Shown: positions 1 to 6,393, counted from the stretch's first letter. The stretch is DNA of 6,393 bases from Acidobacteriaceae bacterium (GCA_003135315.1 PLBD01000175.1:13121-19513); one strand, 5' to 3'. The notes: generated by a model not told the origin, from the letters alone. Translations and numbers: made by a program.

Positions 1-17
1 AGCCGATACATGGAGAG

Positions 18-719
18 TTACGCTCCCCCCAGGTAAATGACCTGTCCAGTGATCGAATCGCTTTTGCGATCGATCAGGAACTGGAGCACATGGAAAACAT
101 CCTCGGCCCGGCACATGCGATGGATAGGCAGCCGTGACAGCAGTGACTCAATGGCTTCTCTGGGCACATTCTGGATCAGCGAGGTTTCAATTGGCCCTGG
201 CCCGATGGCGTTGACGGTAATACCCAGTTCGGCGAACTCGCGGCTCATCACACGCGTCAGCCCTTCGACAGCGCTCTTCGATGCGACGTAAGCGGCCTCG
301 CCCTCTAAACTCAGCGGTACGGCGACTGTCGAGAGATTCACGATGCGCCCCCACCGCTTCTGCCGCATGAGCTTGGCACTTTCGCGAGAGACCAGAAATG
401 TGCCGCGAACGTTGATGCTCATAATGCGGTCAAGCGTGGTGACAGGCATCAGCAGGCTGTGATTCATGCTGGCCACGCCGGCGTTGTTGAAGGTGACATC
501 CAGTCGCTTGTACTTTCGTCGGATATCGGCCAGCATGGCCTTCACTTGCGACTCGTCAGCGACGTCCGCTTCGAAGTGCGTATAGCCTTCGAGCGTCCAG
601 TCGGCAGGCTGGCGGCTGCAGCCAACTACCTGGTATCCGGCGGCGACGAGTTGTTCGGCGACATAGCGGCCGATTCCAGTGCGGGATCCTGTAACGAGCG
701 CGACAGGTTGATCGGTCAC
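18..719 (-). CDS. SDR family oxidoreductase (FabG-like 3-oxoacyl-ACP reductase type)
   Basis: A classical short-chain dehydrogenase/reductase of 233 residues, about the usual 240-250 length. It should use NAD(P)H to reduce a ketone or oxidise an alcohol in the cytoplasm. Visible motifs are the Rossmann glycine motif TGSRTGIG at residues 10-17, NNAG at 78-81, the structural Asn103 (SINVRG), the YxxxK pair Tyr144/Lys148, and a typical C-terminal TGQVIYLGG. Arg36 after the second strand suggests a preference for NADP(H). The position that normally carries the catalytic Ser, 13 residues before Tyr, is Thr131, with Ser130 beside it. The start is GTG at 719: the reading frame is closed 21 bases upstream, and this start puts the glycine motif at the expected distance from the N terminus. 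It begins 2 nt after the stop of the acyl carrier protein gene (TGACCGTG), which suggests translational coupling and a beta-ketoacyl-ACP-type substrate. An ATG at 11 on the same strand, 6 nt past the stop, could open another operon gene that leaves the window. The family call is firm; the substrate is unknown. Confidence 0.95.
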   Translation of the reverse strand: MTDQPVALVTGSRTGIGRYVAEQLVAAGYQVVGCSRQPADWTLEGYTHFEADVADESQVKAMLADIRRKYKRLDVTFNNAGVASMNHSLLMPVTTLDRIMSINVRGTFLVSRESAKLMRQKRWGRIVNLSTVAVPLSLEGEAAYVASKSAVEGLTRVMSREFAELGITVNAIGPGPIETSLIQNVPREAIESLLSRLPIHRMCRAEDVFHVLQFLIDRKSDSITGQVIYLGGA

Positions 720-721
720 GG

Positions 722-1012
722 TCAGGCCTGAGTCTGCTCAGCGGCGACCGTAAGAATATAGTCGGCCAGCGAGGCGACAGAACGGAAAGGGCTGCGCTTC
801 TGGGACACGCTGCGGTCGTCCGCGAGGGAGATGGCGAGGTTGTAGCTGTCGTTGATCTGCTGTTCCGTGTCGAGAACGACATTGACCAGCTTGAGCGAAT
901 CGAGAAAGCCTTCCGAGCCGAACAGCCGGGTATTTTCGTCGACGTTTTCAGGCGCGCCCGGGACCTCCCTGACGACTTGGCAAATAATATCGATCACTTC
1001 GCGACGTTCCAT
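722..1012 (-). CDS. Acyl carrier protein (phosphopantetheine-binding)
   Basis: A small stand-alone carrier protein of 96 residues. It would carry an acyl or polyketide-type intermediate on a phosphopantetheine arm. The attachment motif is GFLDSLKLV around residues 35-43, with Ser39 in the DSL triplet as the predicted modified residue. It is preceded by the usual helix I and by an acidic loop with the ENTRLFG segment (26-32). The rest shows the helix II-IV pattern, ending in VASLADYI. The loop between helices II and III (about 62-78) is longer and more basic than in fatty-acid AcpP, which suggests a specialised carrier and not the housekeeping one. I chose the ATG at 1012. The frame stays open to a TTG at 1099, but the 29 extra residues do not resemble a carrier protein, and the best promoter hexamers lie inside that stretch. 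A GGGG run about 10 nt upstream of the ATG may act as ribosome binding site. The gene is followed after 2 nt by the SDR, its likely partner. Confidence 0.9.
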   Translation of the reverse strand: MERREVIDIICQVVREVPGAPENVDENTRLFGSEGFLDSLKLVNVVLDTEQQINDSYNLAISLADDRSVSQKRSPFRSVASLADYILTVAAEQTQA

Positions 1013-1070
1013 TAGGATTGCATCCCCGAACAAGCGACGGAGCAATGTAGAGCTGTCCCAGTCGTCAGCG

Positions 1071-1099
1071 ATTATGCTTCCGTTCCCCTTGGAAAACAA
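1071..1099 (-). promoter_or_regulatory. Putative sigma-70-type promoter for the ACP-SDR operon
   Basis: On the minus strand TTGTTT (1099-1094) and CATAAT (1076-1071) are separated by exactly 17 bp. The -10 box matches the TATAAT consensus at 5 of 6 positions, the -35 box TTGACA at 3 of 6. Transcription would start near 1064, leaving a leader of about 50 nt before the ATG at 1012. The spacing and location are good, but this is a pattern match only. Confidence 0.4.
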
Positions 1100-1139
1100 C
1101 CCATTTCTTACTGTTCTCCAGTGAGACCTCGAACTTGGC

Positions 1140-1184
1140 TGATGAAACTGTTACGATACTTTACAACACTACAACTGTTCATCA
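1140..1184. promoter_or_regulatory. Inverted repeat in the divergent spacer, abutting the start of the plus-strand gene
   Basis: The 7-bp arms TGATGAA (1140-1146) and TTCATCA (1178-1184) are exact inverse complements around a 31-bp AT-rich centre. The right arm touches the ATG at 1185. The heptamer AACTGTT also occurs twice as a direct repeat, at 1146-1152 and 1173-1179. Within the block a weak promoter-like pair for the plus-strand gene can be drawn (TTGGCT at 1135-1140, 16 bp, TACTTT at 1157-1162). The arrangement could be an operator or a leader hairpin limiting translation, since no Shine-Dalgarno motif is visible before the ATG. Arms this short can occur by chance. Confidence 0.25.
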
Positions 1185-2879
1185 ATGCACGCTCCGTGGT
1201 TTTTGAAATCCACTTCCCGAGCCCCCCACCTGCGGATCGGCATTTTTCTCGATGGGCCCAGATCAACGTTGCCGGCTTACCTGGCACAAGTTCTCGAACA
1301 CATTGCGAGCAGCAATTTTGCCCGGCTCGAATTGGTGGTTTTCAATACCGATGCGGCACGACTCCAGGACGGAGCAGGGCCGCTGCTTTTCTCGTTATAC
1401 AAGCGTTGGGATGCGAAGCGGATTTCCGAAGCTCCCGATCCGCTGGCAGAGGTCGATTGCGCTCGCTATTTCAAAGGTGTTGAGTCCTTCTCTGCGGCGC
1501 CAATCGCCGACCAGAATTTCCTCCGCCTCCCTGACGATGCCGTCACCCGCATCCGCGAGAAAAACCTGGATGTGCTGGTCAGCTTCAGCTCCCATCTTCT
1601 TCGCGGGGACATCCTCGATTCCGCCAGATATGGCGTGTGGTGCTTTCACCACGGAGATCCCGAACAGTACCGCGGCGGCCCGCCCTATTTTTGGGAGGTC
1701 TATGAGGACAATCTCCTCTCGTGTGCCGCTCTGGAGCGTCTGGCTGAGAACCGGGACGAGAACCAGGTCCTCTACAAAGGCGTGTTTGCCACGATTCTGG
1801 GCAGCTCCTGGGCCCGCAATCGAGTGCAGCCTTATTGGGGCTCGGCCACGTTCCTCATCCAAAAGCTGCAGCAGTTCCATGAATCGGGCTGGGACGGCCT
1901 GGAGGCTGAAATTTCGTCTCCAGCGCAGGATCAAGGGTGGAGAAAGACCTGCAAGGTTCCAACCAATGTCCAGATGCTGAGCTGGTTCAGCAAATTACTG
2001 CTGCGGACCTGTCTTCGGCGGGCGCAGCGGCTGATCCGGGGCGAACAGATTCAGCATTGGATGCTGGGAGTGAAGACGGAAAAGAATTCGTCCGGCAAGC
2101 GCAGCCTCTCCGATCTGAGCGGATTTCGCTGGATTGACTCGCCGCGCGGGCACTTTTTCGCCGATCCATTTGTGGTCGAGCACCAGGGCAAGCCTTGGGT
2201 ATTTTTCGAAGACCTCGACTACAGCACGCAAAAGGGCATCATCGCCTGCGCCGAAGCAAGCGAAGACGGCGGCTTGTCAAAGATCATCCCCGCCCTGGAG
2301 AAGCCTTACCATCTCTCCTACCCGTGCATTTTTCACGATAACGGACAGCTGTACATGGTTCCGGAGAGTGTGGCGGATGAAACCGTGCAGTTGTACCGGT
2401 GCGACCGCTTCCCTGACGGTTGGGAGCATGTAGCAGTCTTGCAGAAAGCCCCGGCGGTGGACACGACAGTATGGATCGAAGACGGCTTGTATTGGTTCTT
2501 CACGACCTTGCAGGAGCTGCGCGGCGGCGGACTCCAGCTTTGGCTTTTCTATTCCCGCAGCCTGACCGGCGAATGGATCCGGCATCCGCGAAATCCAATC
2601 TCAACGGACATCCGGTCCAGCCGGGGCGCCGGCGCAATCTTTCGCGAGAATGGCAAACTGATCCGCCCGTCTCAGGATTGCAGCGGCAATTACGGCCGGC
2701 TCACCGTGCTGAACGAAATCATGGTTTTGAATGAACGCGACTACGTGGAGCGCCCCGGGACCGTGATCGACTCACGAGGCAGCAGGAACATAATTGGGAC
2801 CCATAGTTACGCACGGTTGAAAGATGTTGAGGTAATTGACGGCTGTATGATTCTGCCCGCGAAACAGGTCCTGTATTAG
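1185..2879 (+). CDS. Formyltransferase-like protein with C-terminal GINT1-N/GH43-like propeller domain
   Basis: A 564-residue two-domain protein. Residues about 15-235 look like the Rossmann-type fold of the methionyl-tRNA/UDP-sugar formyltransferase group: an opening strand LRIGIFLDG, a DVLVSFSSHLL strand (129-139), and FHHGDPEQYRGGPPYFWE at 154-171, corresponding to the NxHxSLLPxYRGxxP signature. His156 aligns with the catalytic His, but the usual Asn is Phe154, so the reaction is uncertain. Residues about 310-564 show repeated blade-like units: HFFADPFVV (323-331), YPCIFHDNGQLYMVPES (379-395), DTTVWIEDGLYWFFT (426-440), RGAGAIF (480-486) and a terminal IGTHSYA. This matches the domain named after glucosamine inositolphosphorylceramide transferase 1 (GINT1 N-terminal), a GH43-like propeller found in bacterial glycan loci. 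A segment rich in Arg and Lys (about 255-300) links the halves. No signal peptide is visible. The ATG at 1185 is the first start after an in-frame stop at 1143. The gene faces away from the ACP operon and converges on the carbamoyltransferase. A role in sugar or glycolipid decoration is inferred. Confidence 0.85.
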   Translation: MHAPWFLKSTSRAPHLRIGIFLDGPRSTLPAYLAQVLEHIASSNFARLELVVFNTDAARLQDGAGPLLFSLYKRWDAKRISEAPDPLAEVDCARYFKGVESFSAAPIADQNFLRLPDDAVTRIREKNLDVLVSFSSHLLRGDILDSARYGVWCFHHGDPEQYRGGPPYFWEVYEDNLLSCAALERLAENRDENQVLYKGVFATILGSSWARNRVQPYWGSATFLIQKLQQFHESGWDGLEAEISSPAQDQGWRKTCKVPTNVQMLSWFSKLLLRTCLRRAQRLIRGEQIQHWMLGVKTEKNSSGKRSLSDLSGFRWIDSPRGHFFADPFVVEHQGKPWVFFEDLDYSTQKGIIACAEASEDGGLSKIIPALEKPYHLSYPCIFHDNGQLYMVPESVADETVQLYRCDRFPDGWEHVAVLQKAPAVDTTVWIEDGLYWFFTTLQELRGGGLQLWLFYSRSLTGEWIRHPRNPISTDIRSSRGAGAIFRENGKLIRPSQDCSGNYGRLTVLNEIMVLNERDYVERPGTVIDSRGSRNIIGTHSYARLKDVEVIDGCMILPAKQVLY

Positions 2880-2884
2880 GCCGG

Positions 2885-5800
2885 CTAGAACATCACATAC
2901 ACCGACTCGCTGACCTGCTCGTCAATCTCGACCTCAACCTGATGTTTGAGGCCAATCCTGATCAGCTTCGTCACCGCCGGCTTCAGAACCGCCGCCGCTT
3001 CGGAGCTGAGCCAGTTCGCAGTCAACTCGTCCGCGAACTTCAGAGGATCGGGCTCTTCGCTCAGCGCTTGCCGCCCGAGTTCAAACAGCGGCTTGCGATC
3101 GGCAGGTTCGTTTGCGTCCTCCCACATTGTGGGAGTCTTACGAAACTCTTCCGTAACCCTCGCCTGTCCGCCCGCCTTCAGTTTCTGCGCCGCAGGCCAG
3201 AACTCCTTGTCGAAGACCACGGACAGTTCTTCCATGAGCTTCTCGGGCGCCTTCTCGGCGGAAGCCTGTACGATATCTTCGTTTTCCAGGCCTTCACCTT
3301 TGCCTTCGAACCACGGCGGTTGCTCCGGCTTCAGAAGGATGTAGTCCTCCAGCGCCAGGACATCCATCTCCGTCCGCATGAAGCAGCGATAGGCGTCCTG
3401 CGGAGTGCAGATGATAGGCTCTCCGCGAACATTGAACGAAGTATTGACCACAAGGCCGCAACCGGTCTGGCGCTCGAACTCGGCGATCAGATCATGGAAC
3501 ACCGGATGATGTTCGCGGCGCACGGTCTGGATGCGCGCCGAATAATCGACGTGCGTGACCGCCGGGATATCGCTTCGCAGACGCCGAACCACCGGCAGCA
3601 GGTCGTCGTCCTCGCCTAGCCCCGCGTCCAGCGGCAGCCGCCGCTCTTTCTTCACCGGCGCTACCAGCAGCATGTAGGGGCTTTCGCGATCCAGCTCGAA
3701 ATATTCCGACGTTCGTTCCGCCAGCACCGCCGGCGCAAAAGGCCGGAACGACTCGCGATACTTGATTCGCAGATTAAGGCTGGCCTGCATCTCCGGATTT
3801 CGCGGATCGCCGAGAATCGACCGTGCTCCCAACGCTCGCGGCCCCAGCTCCAACCGGCCCGACAGATGGCCGACCACCTTGCCCTCAACCAGCTTCTCCG
3901 CCAGAAAACGATTGCGCTCAGCTCCGGAAAGCTTGCGATAGGGATAGCCATACGTCTCTAAGCACGCCTCGATCTCATCGCCGGAAAAGTCCGGTCCAAA
4001 ATACGATCCACCTTGCGCCGAGACGCCGGGCTCGAAGTTGCGCTCACGCCCGTAATACGTGTGGTAGACATCCAGCGCAACTCCTACGGCGCAGCCGGAA
4101 TCGCCGGCGGCCGGCTGAATCCAGATGTCGTCAAACGGGCCTTCGCGCAGCAAGCGGCCATTGGCCACGCAATTCAGCGCCACGCCGCCCGCCAGGCAAA
4201 GATTTTTCTCACCCGTCAGCCGCTTGGCCTCGCACGCCATGCGCAACATCGCCTCCTCGGTCACTTCCTGGATCGACTTGGCCAGATTGATTTCGCGCCG
4301 CGTGATGCGGCTCTCCGCTTGCCGCTTCGGCCCACCGAACAACTCGGCAAAACGGTCGTTCGTCATTTGGGTATCGCGCAGGAATCCGAAGTACTCCAGG
4401 TTCAGTTCCACCGAGCCGTCACTCTTCAAATCCACCAGGTGATCGAGAATCTGCTGCTTGTAGACCGCTTCGCCATAAGGCGCGAGGCCCATCATCTTGT
4501 ACTCACCGGAATTTACTTTGAATCCGGTGAACTGCGTGAACGCCGAATACAGCAGACCCAGCGAATGTGGGAAACGCATCTCCTTGAGCAGTTCCACATG
4601 ATTGCCGGCACCGCGCCCGATGCTGGCCGTCGCCCATTCACCAACGCCGTCAATGGTAAGGATTGCCGCTCGCTCAAACGGCGAGGGAAAAAAGCAACTG
4701 GCGGCATGCGAACGGTGGTGGACACCCTGCAGAATCGGCCCTTCGTAGCTCAGGAAGCTGCGAATCAGCTTCGGCAGATGCAATTTCATTCGCAGCCAGG
4801 ACGGCATGATCTGCTGCCACATGGAAGCGGCCGGCTCGCGATCAACCGCCATGATGGAATGACACAATCGCTCGAAGGTGAGCGCGGAATTGTCATAGTA
4901 GACCACGGCGGTGAGTTGCTTCTGCGAGATTCCCGCCTGCTCCAGACAAAAGTTGATGGCGTTGTGCGGGAAGCGGCGGTCGTTCTTCACCCGCGTGAAG
5001 CGCTCTTCCTCGGCCGCGGCCACGATCTTGCCATCCCGGATCAGCGCGGCAGCCGAGTTGTGGTAGAAGCAGGAAATTCCGAGGATGGAAATCGAGTCGC
5101 TGCGCACTTCCGGCATCGCCTGGCGCGAATTCTTCGACGGCTTCAATCCGCTCACCGCAACGCTGGTCTTCGACGGCGGCAGCAAGCCGCGATTGCGGAT
5201 CTCCTCCGCCATGTTCTCCGCCACCATGCGATTGGCCATCGGCGTAAAGTGCCCGCCAATCTCGCATCCCAAGGTTCGCCGCACCTTGAACGGCAGGTTG
5301 ACCAACCGCGTGCTCACGTCAAACACGTGAACCCCGGCGGCGCGGTCTTCCAGCGTCTCAAACAGCGGCTGATAAACAGGCTTGACGCCGTGATAGTAAA
5401 ACTCCGACGTCGGAATGGGCACAATCGCAACTGGCCGCGGCTTCAGCTCGGCGATGAAGCGCTTCAGGATGGCCGACATCAGCTTCCAGCCGGGAGTGTC
5501 AGCCGAAAGAATGTCCGGGTATGGGTGCTTGCCGGTGGCGCGGTTCAGCTCGGAAACGGCGCGATATCCCAGTTCTTTGAATAGTGGCGAATGCCGGACC
5601 GCGCTCAATCCGGGGACCTTCAGATACGCGTCGTGCAAAGAGTCGTACCAGCGCGTCGATTCCTTGCCGGCCTCCAGGTCCACTTGCCCCGTATCGTCAG
5701 GCCGCTCTCTCGGCACCGGAACCTGGTGCAGCATCAGCTCGCCGTCCTGCAATTCAAAATACGGCTTGGGGACCATGATCTGTTTGCCGGTAACTCGGTC

Positions 5801-6229
5801 GATGTTGGGCCGGTGCGAAACCTGGATGCGATGGAAGCTGTCGATCTGGACACAGATCAGCACCAGGTCGGCTTCAACATCGCGCGCGAACTTTCGGTAG
5901 ATCAGCAGGTGCTGATCGGTGCCGCTTCCCGGTATGCCGTAGTTCTGCACCTCCGCTCCAAGAATCAGCCCCAATTGATCCGAGTAGCGGTCCGCATTCG
6001 AGACGTCATCGCCGGCAGTGTAGGAGTCGCCGAACATCAGAATGCGCGGGTGCCGCGTGGCTGCACGCTCAAATTCGAAATCCGAGCGGAAGCCCAACGA
6101 ATTGGTCACCACAAAGTAGCCGCCGTCTTCTCCAGGTATCCGTGCCCGGAGATTCGGCGTATAACGATGCCCCACGTCGGCATCGTATTGAATGGTCATC
6201 CGGTGGGTCGTCTGCGTGAGTAGGAACAT
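2885..6229 (-). CDS. SGNH hydrolase-like / NodU-CmcH family carbamoyltransferase fusion
   Basis: A 1114-residue protein, nearly twice the usual 550-620 of carbamoyltransferases. Residues about 15-345 are SGNH/GDSL-like: FGDSYTAGDD (66-75, nucleophile Ser69), NYGIPGSGTDQ (97-107) and GGHFTP (325-330), where the usual acid before His327 is Gly325. A Ser/Lys-rich linker (about 350-380) leads to a Kae1-like domain: ILGISCFYHNSAAAL (382-396), EEERFTR (407-413), HHRSHAA (504-510), DGVGEW (527-532), CLAGGVALNC (678-687) and QPAAGDSG (705-712). His504, His508, Asp527 and Asp710 fit the TobZ metal site. The YrdC-like domain follows with GRLELGPRALGARSILGDPR (791-810), YRESFRPFAP and VVNTSFNVRGEP (927-938). 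By family knowledge it makes carbamoyl-AMP from carbamoyl phosphate and ATP and transfers the carbamoyl group to a hydroxyl. Residues about 970-1114 are a hydrophilic extension I cannot place. The ATG at 6199 (Met11) is an equally possible start; neither has a clear ribosome binding site. No signal peptide is seen, so cytoplasmic action is inferred. Confidence 0.92.
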   Translation of the reverse strand: MFLLTQTTHRMTIQYDADVGHRYTPNLRARIPGEDGGYFVVTNSLGFRSDFEFERAATRHPRILMFGDSYTAGDDVSNADRYSDQLGLILGAEVQNYGIPGSGTDQHLLIYRKFARDVEADLVLICVQIDSFHRIQVSHRPNIDRVTGKQIMVPKPYFELQDGELMLHQVPVPRERPDDTGQVDLEAGKESTRWYDSLHDAYLKVPGLSAVRHSPLFKELGYRAVSELNRATGKHPYPDILSADTPGWKLMSAILKRFIAELKPRPVAIVPIPTSEFYYHGVKPVYQPLFETLEDRAAGVHVFDVSTRLVNLPFKVRRTLGCEIGGHFTPMANRMVAENMAEEIRNRGLLPPSKTSVAVSGLKPSKNSRQAMPEVRSDSISILGISCFYHNSAAALIRDGKIVAAAEEERFTRVKNDRRFPHNAINFCLEQAGISQKQLTAVVYYDNSALTFERLCHSIMAVDREPAASMWQQIMPSWLRMKLHLPKLIRSFLSYEGPILQGVHHRSHAASCFFPSPFERAAILTIDGVGEWATASIGRGAGNHVELLKEMRFPHSLGLLYSAFTQFTGFKVNSGEYKMMGLAPYGEAVYKQQILDHLVDLKSDGSVELNLEYFGFLRDTQMTNDRFAELFGGPKRQAESRITRREINLAKSIQEVTEEAMLRMACEAKRLTGEKNLCLAGGVALNCVANGRLLREGPFDDIWIQPAAGDSGCAVGVALDVYHTYYGRERNFEPGVSAQGGSYFGPDFSGDEIEACLETYGYPYRKLSGAERNRFLAEKLVEGKVVGHLSGRLELGPRALGARSILGDPRNPEMQASLNLRIKYRESFRPFAPAVLAERTSEYFELDRESPYMLLVAPVKKERRLPLDAGLGEDDDLLPVVRRLRSDIPAVTHVDYSARIQTVRREHHPVFHDLIAEFERQTGCGLVVNTSFNVRGEPIICTPQDAYRCFMRTEMDVLALEDYILLKPEQPPWFEGKGEGLENEDIVQASAEKAPEKLMEELSVVFDKEFWPAAQKLKAGGQARVTEEFRKTPTMWEDANEPADRKPLFELGRQALSEEPDPLKFADELTANWLSSEAAAVLKPAVTKLIRIGLKHQVEVEIDEQVSESVYVMF

Positions 6230-6393
6230 AAGAGAAAAATGAAGTCCTGGATTGATCCGGGCTGGACGGCATAACCCGGGCGGCTCGAAGAATTATTGTA
6301 CTAATCTCCGTGGTTGAGGCTGCATGGCGGAGGACGCAGTCAGGTGCGAACCCTTCTCCGCGAGAATTCCCTGCTAACAGGGAATAATACAGG
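6230..6393. other. Upstream region of the fusion gene, no convincing gene
   Basis: This 164-bp stretch precedes the large minus-strand gene. The frame of that gene remains open to a TAA at 6293-6295 but offers no further ATG, GTG or TTG. A TACAAT hexamer on the minus strand (6300-6295) could be a -10 box, with no good -35 partner. The plus strand contains only an 18-codon ATG frame (6324-6377). The right end carries the inverted repeat listed separately. Confidence 0.5.
6366..6385. repeat. 8-bp perfect inverted repeat with 4-nt loop at the window edge
   Basis: ATTCCCTG (6366-6373) and CAGGGAAT (6378-6385) are exact inverse complements around CTAA. The CAGG motif recurs at 6390-6393, where the window ends. 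As RNA this would form a compact hairpin. It has no U-tract in the plus direction; read on the minus strand it also lacks a run of T after the stem, so an intrinsic terminator is unlikely. It may be a binding site or one edge of a dispersed repeat. Confidence 0.55.

Noticed and set aside
1..11. ATG at 11 on the minus strand, possibly the next operon gene
   Set aside because: Only three codons are inside the window and no clear ribosome binding site precedes it, so it cannot be supported as a feature.
1013..1099. N-terminal extension of the acyl carrier protein from a TTG at 1099
   Set aside because: The 29 added residues do not fit the carrier-protein family, and the likely promoter lies inside this stretch. 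The ATG at 1012 is preferred.
1395..1934. Minus-strand frame of 179 codons opposite the formyltransferase-like gene
   Set aside because: It is antisense to a well-supported coding region, has no family resemblance, and is consistent with a shadow frame.
2872..2892. Possible bidirectional terminator between the convergent genes
   Set aside because: The 5-bp gap contains part of a short GCCGGC palindrome overlapping the stop region, but there is no stable longer stem and no T-run on either strand.
4013..5584. Plus-strand open frame of 523 codons opposite the carbamoyltransferase, followed by one of 210 codons at 5591-6223
   Set aside because: They lie entirely antisense to a gene with many conserved motifs, and their translations are Arg/His/Gln-rich without recognisable domains. 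Long antisense frames are expected opposite GC-rich coding DNA.
6324..6377. Plus-strand mini-frame of 17 residues starting at 6324 with a GAGG upstream
   Set aside because: It is too short, has no recognisable content and ends inside the inverted repeat. It is most likely chance.

Overview
The window is 6.4 kb of fairly GC-rich bacterial DNA with four well-supported genes and little spare sequence. Compact genes, GTG and ATG starts, weak Shine-Dalgarno sites and the protein families point to a soil or aquatic Gram-negative type bacterium. An acidobacterium or proteobacterium would fit, but nothing in the window settles the phylum.

Layout. On the minus strand at the left lie a short-chain dehydrogenase/reductase (18-719) and, just upstream of it in transcription, a stand-alone acyl carrier protein (722-1012). 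They are 2 nt apart and form an operon that probably continues past the left edge. A divergent spacer of about 170 bp (1013-1184) holds a plausible promoter for that operon and an inverted repeat abutting the next start codon. On the plus strand, 1185-2879 encodes a 564-residue two-part protein: a formyltransferase-like N-terminal half and a C-terminal beta-propeller-like half resembling the GINT1 N-terminal/GH43-like domain. Converging on it with a 5-bp gap is a very large minus-strand gene (2885-6229, 1114 residues). It joins an SGNH/GDSL-hydrolase-like domain to a complete NodU/CmcH/TobZ-type O-carbamoyltransferase and a C-terminal extension I do not recognise. The last 164 bp (6230-6393) hold no convincing gene. 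They contain the upstream region of the fusion gene and a clean 8-bp inverted repeat cut close to the right edge.

How the genes may work together (inference). Carbamoyl transfer, formyl-transferase-like chemistry, an SGNH esterase/acyltransferase fold, an acyl carrier protein and a ketoreductase-type SDR are all tailoring functions for a surface glycan, glycolipid or secondary metabolite. The window therefore looks like part of a decoration locus. Three of the four catalytic proteins carry a substitution at a textbook catalytic position: Thr for Ser in the SDR, Phe for Asn in the formyltransferase motif, and Gly for Asp in SGNH block V. The carbamoyltransferase motifs look intact. The most unusual feature is the in-frame SGNH-carbamoyltransferase fusion.
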